Source of the DNA: Voacanga thouarsii
Taxonomy: Eukaryota > Streptophyta > Magnoliopsida > Gentianales > Apocynaceae
Direction: 5' to 3'
DNA: 64,000 bases
NCBI GenBank assembly: GCA_026120185.1
Contig: JANUWF010002422.1
Location: 124,001-188,000 of the forward strand
Below the pieces are notes generated by a model. The model saw only the letters and a list, made by a program, of their open reading frames with translations, was not told where the DNA came from and searched no databases. Every line of letters begins with the position of its first letter. Position 1 is the first letter of the stretch. Position numbers and translations under genes: made by a program. This document shows, one piece after another, positions 1-9,793 of this stretch.

Positions 1-544
1 TCTCGGGATAACATCCGGGTGTTTTGAAATCCCGGGGATACGTTTATCAGATAATGAGAGACCTAATTTTTGGCTAACTTATAAAATAACTCTTTGAAAA
101 GAAAAAAACCATAATTCTTTCCCAAGCAACAAGACTCTCACGTCATTCTAGTCTCTCTCTCTCACGATTTTTCTTCTTCTTGTTTTTCTCCTTGTTCTTT
201 GCTAACCAATAGCGAGCGAACCAAGGAGAATTGAGACCGTTTCTCTTTCCCATTGTGTTCACCAACTAGAGGTTAGGCTGCGGAATATCCCGAGAGCTGG
301 AGAGCTAAGCGTTAATGCTAACAAGGCGAAGTCGAAGGCTAGCGGGTGTTCAACCGGAAGCTCCTTCAAGTGTGCAAAGCGAGGCGATTCCAGCCGTTCA
401 ATCTGTTCCTACGCAACCTAGGAGGGTTAAAGAACGCAAAGGTATGATCTTCACGCTTCCGCATGGCCTTTATGGCTCGCGTTTAATTTTTCTCTCTATT
501 TTTTTTTTCCGTCCATGGCTCCCCTGTTTCTGCGTTTTCCCTCA
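1..544 (+). repeat. copia-1 5' LTR, 3'-terminal part only
   Basis: Near-identical to 7803-8344. It ends ...CCCTCA just before the primer-binding site, as expected for a TG...CA LTR. It differs from the 3' LTR by scattered substitutions and small indels, e.g. in the CT-rich stretch near 150-165. Confidence 0.95.
315..441 (+). CDS. LTR-encoded small ORF, candidate first exon of gag (copia-1)
   Basis: The ATG at 315 opens a frame whose first 127 nt (42 codons plus one base) are kept in all four LTR copies in the window. The peptide is Arg-rich near its start (RRSRRLAGVQPEA). At 441/442 the sequence reads AAAG|GTATG, a good plant splice donor. The frame runs on to 575 if unspliced, but that part is not conserved. 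In the sister element copia-2 an acceptor before gag would keep this frame; in copia-1 the acceptor bases are changed (TTTTCGT), so splicing here may be lost. Function unknown. Alternatives: an untranslated leader with a chance ORF, or an upstream ORF that regulates gag translation. Confidence 0.45.
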
Positions 545-2394
545 ATGTGGTATCAGAGCCACTGGTTTTGATTAATATAGGGAGCATGGTAGTTAATAAA
601 AATGGAGAAGATGATTATACCTATGATCCTTCACTGTTTTGGTATGGGATAGATGGTTTTGTAAGCTTCACAGTGGAAGCATAGGACCCTCTGTAATATT
701 TTTGGCTTTGTGGTTTAATCGTGTAAACCCAATTTTAATGGGTATAGGCGGTTGTGTTTTTGGTTTGGATGTTTTTTGTAAGTAAAAATGTCCAAAGAAG
801 CCAAAGAAGGCTGAAAAAAATGAAGCAGAAGAGTTTCTGCAATTTCACGCGCGGGACGGGTGAAAAACGAAGAAGATGATACTGTTCCTAAGCCGCCGGT
901 CGAGCCGAGCCGAGCCGAGCCGATGTTTCTGTGAGGAGAGCTGCAGTCTGTGAGCCGCAAAGCCGAGCCAAATTGAGGGGAATTGAAGCCGTTTTCAATT
1001 GCAAGAATTGAAATTGAAATTCAATTCCGCGCGCGGGTCAGCAAACCGGATCGGGCGTGCCATTTGGATAAAGGCGCGGATCCTTCGCGGGTCGACAGCA
1101 GAGGGCAACTGGGGACGGGTCGCGGGCGCGGGCGAAGTCCACGTGTCGTGGCTGGCGTGCGATCTGGTGCGGCGCGGTGCACTGCGGCTGCGGTGGACCG
1201 CAGGCCATTCTGGCGCGGATCCTGTGCGGCCAGTGCAGTGGACCTCCAGCCATTTTTTGGCAATTTTTTTATTTTTTTTTCCTTTTTCATTTTGGGACCC
1301 ATACCAGGCGAAGTTAATATTTTTGCAATATTTATATTCTTGGAATATATTTGCATGAAAAATATTAGTAAGGGATTTTAGGATTAAACAAGATCATTAA
1401 TTAATTAATTAATGTGTTTAATTCTATTATTTGGGCACTTAGGTTTAAAAAATAGAAAAGCATGAAAACGTTTATTGTTTTCTAGCATGCTATTTTTTTT
1501 ATGTACCTATGTGTGCTTTTTCTCAAAGACCAAAGTTTTTGGGAACCTTTTGTTTTGGCAAGGAAAAATATTTTTCTTTAAAAACTAAATGGTTATTTTA
1601 ATTGGTACAAAAATTAATCCTTAAATATTTTCTCAAAGGATTTAATCCTTGACATAGAAAATATATTGGATTTAGATATTTTTGTAAATTAAAATGGAGA
1701 GCCATTTTGTTTTGTTTTGGACTAGAAAAATGATTTTGTCAAATAAGCTTGAGACCAAAGTTTTTAGAAAGTTTTAATTGAAAAATTTTTGAAATCATTA
1801 AGTTTTAACTTAAATAAAATTAGTCCATGGAGGAAATCTCTCAAAGGATATAAGCCTTGACATAGAGATTTTATTGGACTTAGATATTTTATTTTTGAGT
1901 TAAGAAAAAACTTAATGGAAATTTCAAAAGGATATTTTCCAGAAAACCTTTATTTTAAAAAGACTAAGTGGGAGAGGGGTTCCAACGGCCCCACGGCTTC
2001 CATCACGGTCCTCATTAGAGATCGTGGATCCCCTCGCGTCACCTTGGGAGTGAACCCGTATAAGATAGGGATACCACAAGGATCTAGATCTAATGGAAGG
2101 ATGTAATTAATAACCCGGGGCACGTACTATGATCGGCCAGCCCACGTTGGAGGTTATAGTGCGAGGTATGTCCATAGGAAATGAGAGGAAACGGCCATCC
2201 CACGATGGAGTTATTCTCTAGACCATTACCTAGAAGGGAAATTAATTTGTGGTGGTTAATACACTTAGCTTAGGAAACTGTTAATCTTCCCAAGAAGCTA
2301 TGTCAATTTTCCTAAGAGCCAAATTATTTTCAGTGCCCAAATTTCATTTTGTTTTCACAAACTAATTTCTTTCTTTTATTTTCGATTTTCGTAA
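442..2394 (+). other. copia-1 leader / predicted degenerate intron, non-coding
   Basis: About 1.95 kb between the LTR ORF and gag, containing the primer site. Three sub-regions are shared with copia-2. First, a GC-rich patch about 880-1255, including a CGAGC repeat near 899-923, inside otherwise AT-rich DNA. Second, an imperfect tandem duplication: 1524-1697 and 1749-1912 both hold GACCAAAGTTTTT and a TCTCAAAGGAT...CTTGACATAGA block. Third, a well conserved block 1964-2260 starting with a polypurine AAGTGGGAGAGGGG and holding two related hairpin-prone units (GGCCAGCCCACGTTGG and GGCCATCCCACGATGG). Short ORFs here are not supported as genes; the GC-rich patch explains the 983-1381 frames. Confidence 0.7.
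548..560 (+). other. Primer-binding site, initiator tRNA-Met type (copia-1)
   Basis: TGGTATCAGAGCC lies 3 bp after the LTR end. It matches the 3' end complement of plant initiator tRNA-Met, the usual copia primer for minus-strand DNA synthesis. Confidence 0.93.
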
Positions 2395-3240
2395 ATGGTG
2401 GGAGGTTCTTTTAGTCCATTGGCCGTTATTCTCGTGGAGAATAAGTTAACGGGTCCAAACTATGTGGATCGGAAAAGGAACCTGGACATAATACTCACAA
2501 ACTGAGGAGTATAAGTATGTCCTTTACGAAACCCGCCTCGTTATCTGGGAAGGTTCCACCGCCGAAGAGCGAGAGGCCGAAAAGGCATGGAAGAAAGCCG
2601 ACGAAATGGCACGTTGCTATATGTTAGCTTCCATGTCTAATGTGCTCCAGCCAAAACACGAGCACATGGCTTCTGCATATGACATAAGTCAATCGTTGGC
2701 AACTATGTTCGCGGACAAGAGCCGGCCCGCAAGGCAGGAGGCTCTTCGAACAATTGTAAACACTAAGATGGCTGAGGGAGCATCAGTCCGAGAGCATATG
2801 CTCAAGATGATTGCTGCTTTCGAGGAGGCGAAATCTTAGGGGCTGTCATTGACCCCGAGAGCCAAGTGGACATGGTTCTCGAATCTCTACCGGCTCTTTC
2901 ACTCGCCTCAAGTTAAACTATAACATGAACAAGTTGAACATGAGTTTGACCGAACCGATGAAGGAGCTCCGTATGGCGGAGAAGGTCATGAAGCCGCAGT
3001 CTAAGGCCATGATTGCTAAGGCCTCTTCTTCAAGAACCGGGCCTAAGCCCGGAAAGTTCAAGAGGAAGAAGGGGAATGCAAAGAACCTCAGCCCAAGAAC
3101 CAGCCCAAGGACAAACCAAAGGGCAAGTGCTTCAAGTGTGGAAAGAAGGGACACTGGAAAAAAGAGTGTCCAGTATCTTCGAGCCAAGAAAAACCCCACA
3201 GGTAATGTTTACTATCTAGAGTCCATATCAATGGTAGGAT
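2395..3240 (+). pseudogene. gag: copia-1 gag (capsid/nucleocapsid), frame-broken
   Basis: Starts MVGGSFSPLA at 2395, then passes through several frames. Recognisable parts are a UBN2/retrotransposon-gag-like helical segment (2606-2900, KHEHMASAYDISQSL), the NKLNMSLTE segment from 2925, and a CX2CX4HX4C zinc knuckle (CFKCGKKGHWKKEC) near 3128-3169. Gag would form the virus-like particle and bind element RNA. Indels near 2500-2600, 2840-2900, about 3085 and about 3180 break the frame, and the knuckle is out of frame with both flanks. Comparison with copia-2 shows the indels are private to each copy, so this is decay rather than programmed frameshifting. Confidence 0.88.
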
Positions 3241-4620
3241 CAACTTCCACTTGGATTGTTGATTCAGGAGCCACCGATCATATCTATAACTCCTTGCGTG
3301 GGTTTAGGAAGATAAGAAGACTCAAGAAGGGCGAACATGGGCTTCGAGTGGGAAATGGAGCACAAGTCTGGGCCCTTGCAGTGGGAGAGCTGGATCTCAT
3401 TTTTGATTGTAATAAGATAGTGGTTTTAAAAGACATTTTATATGTACCTGGTTTTCGTCGAATTTGATTTCAGCTTGCAAAACTTATTAATCAAGGATAT
3501 TCCGTATCTTTCCATTCTCGGTATTTCTATCAGTAGAGATGGAGAAATTTTATGTACTGGGCACATGTATGGAAATTTGTTCTTTTTAAACCCTATTAAC
3601 AAACAATCAGATAACGCTCAGTCTGAACCTTTAACTAAGAAGAGAAAGACCAATATCAATGATTCATACCTTTGGCATCTGAGGTTGGGTCATATTAACT
3701 CGACTAGGATTTAGAAGCTAATCCATGATGGGCCTTTGGACTCATTGAGATTGGAAAGTTGGCCTCAGTGTGAATCCTGCCTGATGGGAAAAATGACCAA
3801 AAGGTCTTTTACACCAAAGGCGGATAGAGCCAAGGAGCTGTTGAGTCTTGTTCACACTGATGTGTGTGGTCCATTGTCTACACCAGCTAGGGGAGGTTTT
3901 GAGTACTTCATCACGTTCACGGATGATTGTACGAGGTATGGTTACATTTACCTGATGAGACGCAAGTCTGACTCTTTTGACAAGTTCAAAGAGTTTAAGG
4001 CTGAAGTGGAGCGTCGGACAGGTAAATTAATCAAAACCTTACGATCGGATCGTGGTGGAGAGTACCTCCTAGGTGAATTCAAGGACTACATGGTACATCA
4101 TGGGATAGTATCCCAGCTCTCTGCGCCGGGAACCCCCCAGCAGAACGGAGTAGCTGAGAGAAGGAACAGGACGTTAATGGAAATGGTCCGAGGCATGATG
4201 TCTCATGCTGCTCTTCCAGTGTCCTTTTGGGGATATGCCTTGGAAACAGCGGTATATATTCTGAATTTGGTACCTTCCAAGTCAGTACCTAGGACTCCCT
4301 ATAAGATGTGGACTGGGCGTAAGCCAAGTCTGAATCATCTCAGGATTTGGGGGTGTCCAGCTTATGTACTGATCAAGGGAGACAAGTTGGAACCAAGATC
4401 AGAATTATGCTATTTTGTTGGGTATCCAAAAGGGACAAAAGGAGGCTACTTTTATCATCCTAAGGAGCAGAAGGTACTAGTCAGTACCAATGCTAGATAC
4501 TTGGAAGATGATCAAAGTACTTCCACTAAAGGTTCAACGAGGTTGGAACTGCAGGAGAAGTTATCTATGGAATCAACTTCTACTGACCCAATTTTGGAAC
4601 AAGAAGAGGCACAGCCTTAA
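3241..4620 (+). pseudogene. pol: copia-1 pol part 1: aspartic protease and integrase
   Basis: Protease shows the catalytic DSGA at 3261-3272 (WIVDSGATDHI). The GAG-pre-integrase HHCC domain follows at about 3670-3790 (WHLRLGHIN ... CESC), with a TAG stop at about 3713. The integrase core has all three acidic residues: D at 3859-3861 (HTDVCGP), D at 4048-4050 (RSDRGGEY) and E at 4156-4158 (NGVAERRN), giving D-X62-D-X35-E. A C-terminal domain follows. The frame closes with a TAA at 4618-4620 where copia-2 reads CAA, an obvious point mutation. The product would cut polyprotein and insert cDNA. Catalytic residues are intact even though the reading frame is not. Confidence 0.9.
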
Positions 4621-4626
4621 GAGCCT

Positions 4627-6300
4627 GTGCAAATGGAGCCTCGTCGTAGTGGGAGAGTGTCTAGGGTTCCGGATAGATGGACTGGAGAAGCCTTTGAGCT
4701 GGTCTCCGACCATCAGGAACAAGACCCCGCTAGATACGAGGAGGCTATTGCTGATGCCGATGCAAATCTGTGGCATGAAGCAATGAAAGCCGAGATTGAG
4801 TCTATGTACCTCAATCAGGTTTGGGATTTTGTAGCTTCACCTGAAGGGATAAAACCCATTGGGTGCAAGTGGGTATACAAGAGGAAGAGAGGAGCGGATG
4901 GGAAGGTGGAAACCTTCAAAGCTAGGCTTGTGGCGAAAGGGTATACTCAGAAAGAAGGTATCGACTATGAGGAAACTTTTTCCCCAGTAGCCATGCTTAA
5001 ATCCATCCGCATCCTCCTTGCCATCGCCTGTTACTATGACTACGAGATATGGCAAATGGATGTCAAGATGACATTCTTGAATGGCCATCTTAGCGAAGAC
5101 ATCTATATGTCCCAACCGAAAGGCTTCATTGCTGAAGGCCAGGAACACATGGTTTGCAAGCTTAAGAAGTCCATTTATAGACTTAAGCAGGCATCAAGAG
5201 CATGGAACATTCGTTTTGATGAGACTGTAAAGTCTTATGGTTTTATTCAAAACGAAGATGAACCATGCGTGTACAAGAAACTTGAAGGCATCAATGTGGT
5301 TTTTCTTGTCCTGTATGTGGATGGCATTCTACTCATTGGAAATGATGTAGGGACATTGTCATCTACAAAGGTTTGGCTATCTAGTCAATTCAGTATGAAG
5401 GATTTGGGAGAAGCCAGCTACATTCTCGGGATTAGGCTTCTTAGAAATAGGAAGCAGGGAATATTAGGATTATCCCAAGCGACATACATTGACAAGATGC
5501 TGGCCAAGTACAGCATGGACTCATGCAAGGGAGCTCTAATCCCTTGCAGACATGGGTTGTCATTTTATTCGAAGGACTCGTCCTAAGTCTCAAGAAGAAA
5601 AGGACAGTAATGAGTAGGATTCCCTACGCTCTAGCCGTGGGAAGTCTCATGTACGCTATGCTCGTGTACTAGGCCGGATATCCGCTTTGCCGTGGGCTTA
5701 GTTAGCAGATATCGCTCAAACCCACGGGAGGTTCATTGGCAAGTCAGTAAAGCATATTCTCAAGTACCTCAAGGGAACGAGAGATTATATGCTCGGTTTA
5801 CTGTGGTCGATGATTTGGTTCCTGCAGGATACACAGACTCGTACTTCGAGCGGATAAGGATGAGAGAAAATCCACTAGTGGATATGTCTTCACCTTGTCT
5901 CGGAGGAGCAATTTCATGGAGGAGTATCAAGCAATCTTGTATTGCTGACTCAATCATAGAAGCTGAGTATGTGGCAGCTTCGGAAGCGTCCAAGGAAGCA
6001 GTCTGGCTTTGGAAGTTTCTTTCAGAACTTGGAGTCGTACTACATATGGACAGGCCGGTTGTGATGTATTGCGACAACACTGGAGCAGTGTCGCAATCTA
6101 AGGAGCCTCGGAACCACAAGAAGGGGAAACACATCGAGAGGAAGTACCACCTGATCTAGGATTTCATCCAGAGACGGGAAGTCGTGGTGGAGCATATTAC
6201 CTCAGAAAACAATCTAGCAGACCCATTCACCAAGCCTTTGGCTGAGAGAGTCTTCAAGAGACACTTATACGCCATAGAGGTGGGCACCTATGGACTTACC
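4627..6300 (+). pseudogene. pol: copia-1 pol part 2: reverse transcriptase and RNase H
   Basis: The RVT_2 domain runs from about 4800 (VWDFVASPEGIKPIGCKWVYK, 319-residue open stretch to 5586). The palm motif normally reading YVDD is YVDG at 5314-5325 (GAT GGC), so the second catalytic Asp is missing. copia-2 has the same GGC codon. A frameshift after 5586 leads to the RNase H region (5692-6159), with the AEYVAASEA...LWKF and YCDNTGAVSQSKEP segments. A TAG at 6157-6159 replaces the CGG of copia-2 and removes the last approximately 45 codons. It would copy RNA to DNA but is inactive as read. Confidence 0.9.
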
Positions 6301-6313
6301 TAGTCTTAGAGTT

Positions 6314-6325
6314 CAAGTGGGAGAT
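6314..6325 (+). other. Polypurine tract (copia-1)
   Basis: CAAGTGGGAGAT sits directly before the 3' LTR start TGTTGGATTG. It is the usual plus-strand primer site of copia elements; copia-2 has the equivalent at 59474-59485. Confidence 0.92.
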
Positions 6326-8344
6326 TGTTGGATTGTATGCCCTCTTAGACTAGGTTTCTGATGTAAAATCGAATTATTTAATAAAAGAATTTATTTTCAG
6401 AAATTGTTTGTGAATTTACTTTTTGTTTGTGCACGATTTTCGTTTGGAATAGACCCATTGTGTTTAAATAAGTGATCCATGTGAATGGTGGTCTTTCACA
6501 GTAAGGTATGGATCACAGGTTATTTAACACATAAACATTTGTTTTTAACTTATTGATGAGACTGGGAACCTCATCATGTTTAGGTTATTATGTTATGAAT
6601 TCCAAATGGGGAATGGCTTACCTTTAGCCAGTGGGTAGTCCACTCACTTCATGACATAAGCGTATTTCGAATTCGTAGAACAGGACCTGTAGTAGTGGTT
6701 TCTCAAAGTACTATATGGTAGAAACCTAGACTACTATCGCTATAGCGTGGACTAGTACTCTACGACTTGAGTATGAGTTGGTGGTCTAGCGAAGCTGGAA
6801 GTATATACTTTGATTTGTTGTAGTTGAGGTTCTATCGTAGGGCCAATATACTTGCATGTTGGGTATGTGTGACTTGTTAGTTAAGACAGACTTATACAAG
6901 ATAGTGTCTACACTATATCGCCCCTTGTGGTTGTCCGAATGGTCTAAATTATCCAGGGCCCTGGGAAACATGACTTGGATGTTTGCTTTAGGGTAGCTCC
7001 CTTGGAAAGCGGAAACACTCCAGGAAGTCGTGGATCATTGGACTAGAAGCCTAAGGATAGTAGATGTCATTTAGGGGGGTGTTAGTACACTTCTTCCTCT
7101 CTAAATGTACGGCGATGTGTAGAGGGGTATTTTAGTCATTTCACCTATAGGTCGGAGACTTTGCGAATGCAGCATTGTCTTTGGGGTCAATATTTCCTTA
7201 TGGTGATATTAGGAAATATTTAAAATGAAAAATACAGCTATTTATATAGTAGGGGTATTTTGGTCATTTTAGTAGCCAAGGCGATGTGTCTTTTTGGTCC
7301 TCGGAATAGCCCGTAAGTCCTAACTATGTTGGGTTGAGGAATTGGTCTCAGTTGAAGAGGATTTTATTTTATTTTATTTTATTCAGGAAGTCTAATTTAT
7401 TATTGGACTGGAATAAAAAAAATAATAAAATAGGAGTTGAGAGAAATTAATCATCTAGTTTATTTGGTTAATTAATTATTCAGGGTCTAGGTCCAGTATG
7501 AATAATTAAGAAATTAACCTGGGCTTAAACTAGGGGAAATAATTAATGTTTAATTATTTATTGGGTTATTTATATAGGCCCAAGAAATAAATAATTAAAG
7601 ATTAATTATTATGATTCATTTAGGCTCATTAATTATTTATTGGGTTACTTATGTAATCCCAGAAAATAAACAATTAATATTTATTATTTTGGGCCTTTTG
7701 GGTCCAAGAAAAATAATAAATATTTATCTGGCGCAATAGCTTGGACCTTAGGGTTTTTTTCCAGATACGGTTAAGAGGAGTTTAAGATTAGGCCAAACTG
7801 ATTCTCAGGATAACATCCGGGTGTTTTGAAATCCCGGGGATACGTTTATCAGATAATGAGAGACCTAATTTTTGGCTAACTTATAAAATAACTCTTTGAA
7901 AAGAAAAAAACCCTAATTCTTTCCCAAGCAACAAGACTCTCACGTTACTCTAGTTCTCTCTCTCACGGTTTTTCTTCTTCTTGTTTTTCTCCTTGTTCTT
8001 TGCTAACCAATAGCGAGCGAACCAAGGAGAATTGAGACCGTTTCTCTTTCCCATTGTGTTCACCAACTAGAGGTTAGGCTGAGGAATATCCCGAGAGCTG
8101 GAGAGCTAAGCGTTAATGCAAACAAGGCGAAGTCGAAGGCTAGCGGGTGTTCAACCGGAAGCTCCTTCAAGTGTACAAAGCGAGGCGATTCCAGCCGTTC
8201 AATCTATTCCTACGCAACCTAGGAGGGTTAAAGAAAGCAAAGGTATGATCTTCACGCTTCGGCATGGCCTTTATGGCTCGCGTTTAATTTTTCTCTCTGT
8301 TTTTTTTTCCGTCCATGGCTCCCCTGTTTCTACGTTTTCCTTCA
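6326..8344 (+). repeat. copia-1 3' LTR (about 2.02 kb)
   Basis: Starts TGTTGGATTGTATG, ends ...CTTCA. It is closely similar to the copia-2 LTRs at 51736 and 59486. It contains an ATTTTATTTTATTTT microsatellite near 7362-7382 and an AT-rich stretch 7440-7730 of repeated TTAATTATTTATTGGG-type units. The 127-nt small ORF recurs at 8116-8242 with the same AAAG|GTATG end. No TATA box was assigned. Confidence 0.95.
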
Positions 8345-9158
8345 CCTGCTTCGTTTTTAGCTCTAAAACCCTGACCTCCATGAACATTCTCAATCCCGCT
8401 CTTATCAGTACTTACATGTCCGTTTAGATCACCACCAATGAAATGCTTTTCTACACACGGTACACTCTGGACAATCTCATCTAAATCATCGCAGAACTGT
8501 TGCCTAACCGAATCATCGAGTCCTACTTGCGGCGCATACGCACTAATAACAGTAGTAATCTCGCCGCCAATCATGATCTTTATGCTCAAAATCCTATCAC
8601 TCTTCCTCTGTACTTCAACCACATTATCAATAAACTTACGATCAATAATAATCCCGACTCCATTTCTATTTCTAACTCTACTTGAATACCAAAGCTTTTA
8701 ACCCCATGGAGCGACTACTCTCGCCTTCTCACCTACCCACTTGGTTTCCTGAAGACACAAAATGCTAATCTTTCTCCTCTGCATTACCTCAACTAGCTCT
8801 GTCAATCTACCGGTCAAAGATCCTATATTCCATGTAGCTAGACGAATCCTATCCCTGTAGACTGTCTTTTTTACCTTACACCCTTGCATATTTGACATCG
8901 CATCCGGGGACCGACACAGCGCGTTGCTTCCGGGCAACGACCTAGCAACCCTCGCATATTTATCACTACACCCGGGTCTAGGAAGTGCAGCGCGTCGCTG
9001 AGTAGGGAACGCCCCCACGAAGTCAATCGATTGGTTTATGTCATAGATGTGACTATGTTTTACGCTGGCCGTCACAAGCCTATCGCAACTCTCCTCTTTT
9101 ATCCGGGCATGAGTCCGGCAATGAACACCGCAGACAAAACTCGTGGAGCTCACAGGCG
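8345..9158 (-). pseudogene. LINE endonuclease (APE-type) fragment
   Basis: On the minus strand one frame from 9153 to about 8345 encodes an AP-endonuclease-like domain of the kind plant annotations call craniofacial-development-protein-2-like, typical of RTE/L1-type non-LTR retrotransposons. Landmarks are RLATWNIGSLTGRLTELVEV (about 8850-8790), CLQETKWVG (about 8745), AYAPQVG and GGDLNGHVS (about 8430). The enzyme nicks target DNA for target-primed reverse transcription. A single in-frame TAA at about 8698-8700 interrupts it. Its left end meets the copia-1 LTR, so copia-1 probably inserted inside it and the RT part should lie left of the window. Its right end at about 9158 meets a gypsy LTR, so the LINE in turn seems to have inserted there. 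Confidence 0.85.
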
Positions 9159-9779
9159 GAGTTAATTACAATCAAAACATTAAGTACATAATTTTCCTAG
9201 AAAAGCAAACAAAGGATAAAAGATAGAACTCATAGATAAGCCCTTCTTCTTCTCTTGAAACCTTCTTGGAACAATACTCCTTTGAGTGATGAATCTTCTC
9301 ATTTTTTGAGTGATTGACAACTTTGACCCTTGGATTCACACATTTGTCTTGTATTTGTCTTGTTTAATTAGGCTTCCAAGAGGCTAAAATTTATTCCCTA
9401 AGAGTTCTGGGTTAAGTAGAGATTCGAACATACTAAAACTCTTGGGAAATTACAAAATCCGCGCATGATTGGAAAAGCTCACTGACATGGGACAGTCCAA
9501 GGCCGGCACTGAGTCCGTTTGGCTTAGCCAAAGCCGGCTGTGCTTTGGTCGCCCAGTCATGCTCTATTCTTTCTCTCAAAAATCCCCTGTTTCTTCCAGA
9601 ATCCAGTGCCGGCTCTGTGGGCCATGGCTGGCTTTCGTTGTTTTCTGCAATAAAAATTCAAAACACATTTTCAAGGATAAAATGTTAAATATGTAGGAAT
9701 ATGCCTAGTTATTGCACCAAATGTATCACAAAACATTCTTAAATAACTAGAAAAATATTGATGAATTTTGTCCCTTTCA
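9159..9779 (-). repeat. gypsy-B 3' LTR, truncated
   Basis: Aligns with about 14886-15530 of the 5' LTR (e.g. CAATCAAAACATTAAG at 9165 and 14895). The outer end reads ...TCCCTTTCA at 9779, a mutated form of CCCCTATCA. The remaining approximately 730 bp of the LTR are missing at the LINE junction near 9158. Confidence 0.9.
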
Positions 9780-9793
9780 CATTCTCCACACTT
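9780..9793 (-). other. Polypurine tract (gypsy-B)
   Basis: Minus-strand AAGTGTGGAGAATG directly before the 3' LTR. It is the counterpart of AAGTGTGGGGGTATG in gypsy-A and AAATGTGGGGGTAAG in element D. Confidence 0.85.

Larger units (their letters stand above)
1..8344 (+). mobile_element. copia-1: Ty1/copia LTR retrotransposon, nearly full length, 5' end cut by window edge
   Basis: Order read from the sequence: partial 5' LTR, Met-initiator-type primer site, 1.8-kb leader, gag, protease, integrase, reverse transcriptase, RNase H, polypurine tract, full 3' LTR. Integrase before RT places it in Ty1/copia. Long LTRs (about 2 kb) and protein style suggest the Tork/Angela side of the superfamily (inference). 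Base 1 aligns with 7803 in the 3' LTR, so about 1.48 kb of 5' LTR lies left of the window. Its right end abuts a LINE endonuclease fragment and probably interrupts it. The five bases after the 3' LTR are CCTGC and should recur before the missing 5' LTR start. Coding parts contain many stops and indels, so this copy is not autonomous. Confidence 0.93.

Noticed and set aside
983..1381. Overlapping 111-132-codon frames on both strands in the leader of copia-1 (and 54151-54576 in copia-2)
   Set aside because: They come from the GC-rich patch. Frames are not conserved between the two copies and no domain is recognisable.
2925..3467. Programmed frameshift before the zinc knuckle in copia-1 and copia-2
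   Set aside because: Both copies have the knuckle out of frame with gag, but the indels sit at different bases (1-nt deletion near 56255 in copia-2; change near 3085 in copia-1), so they are independent decay.
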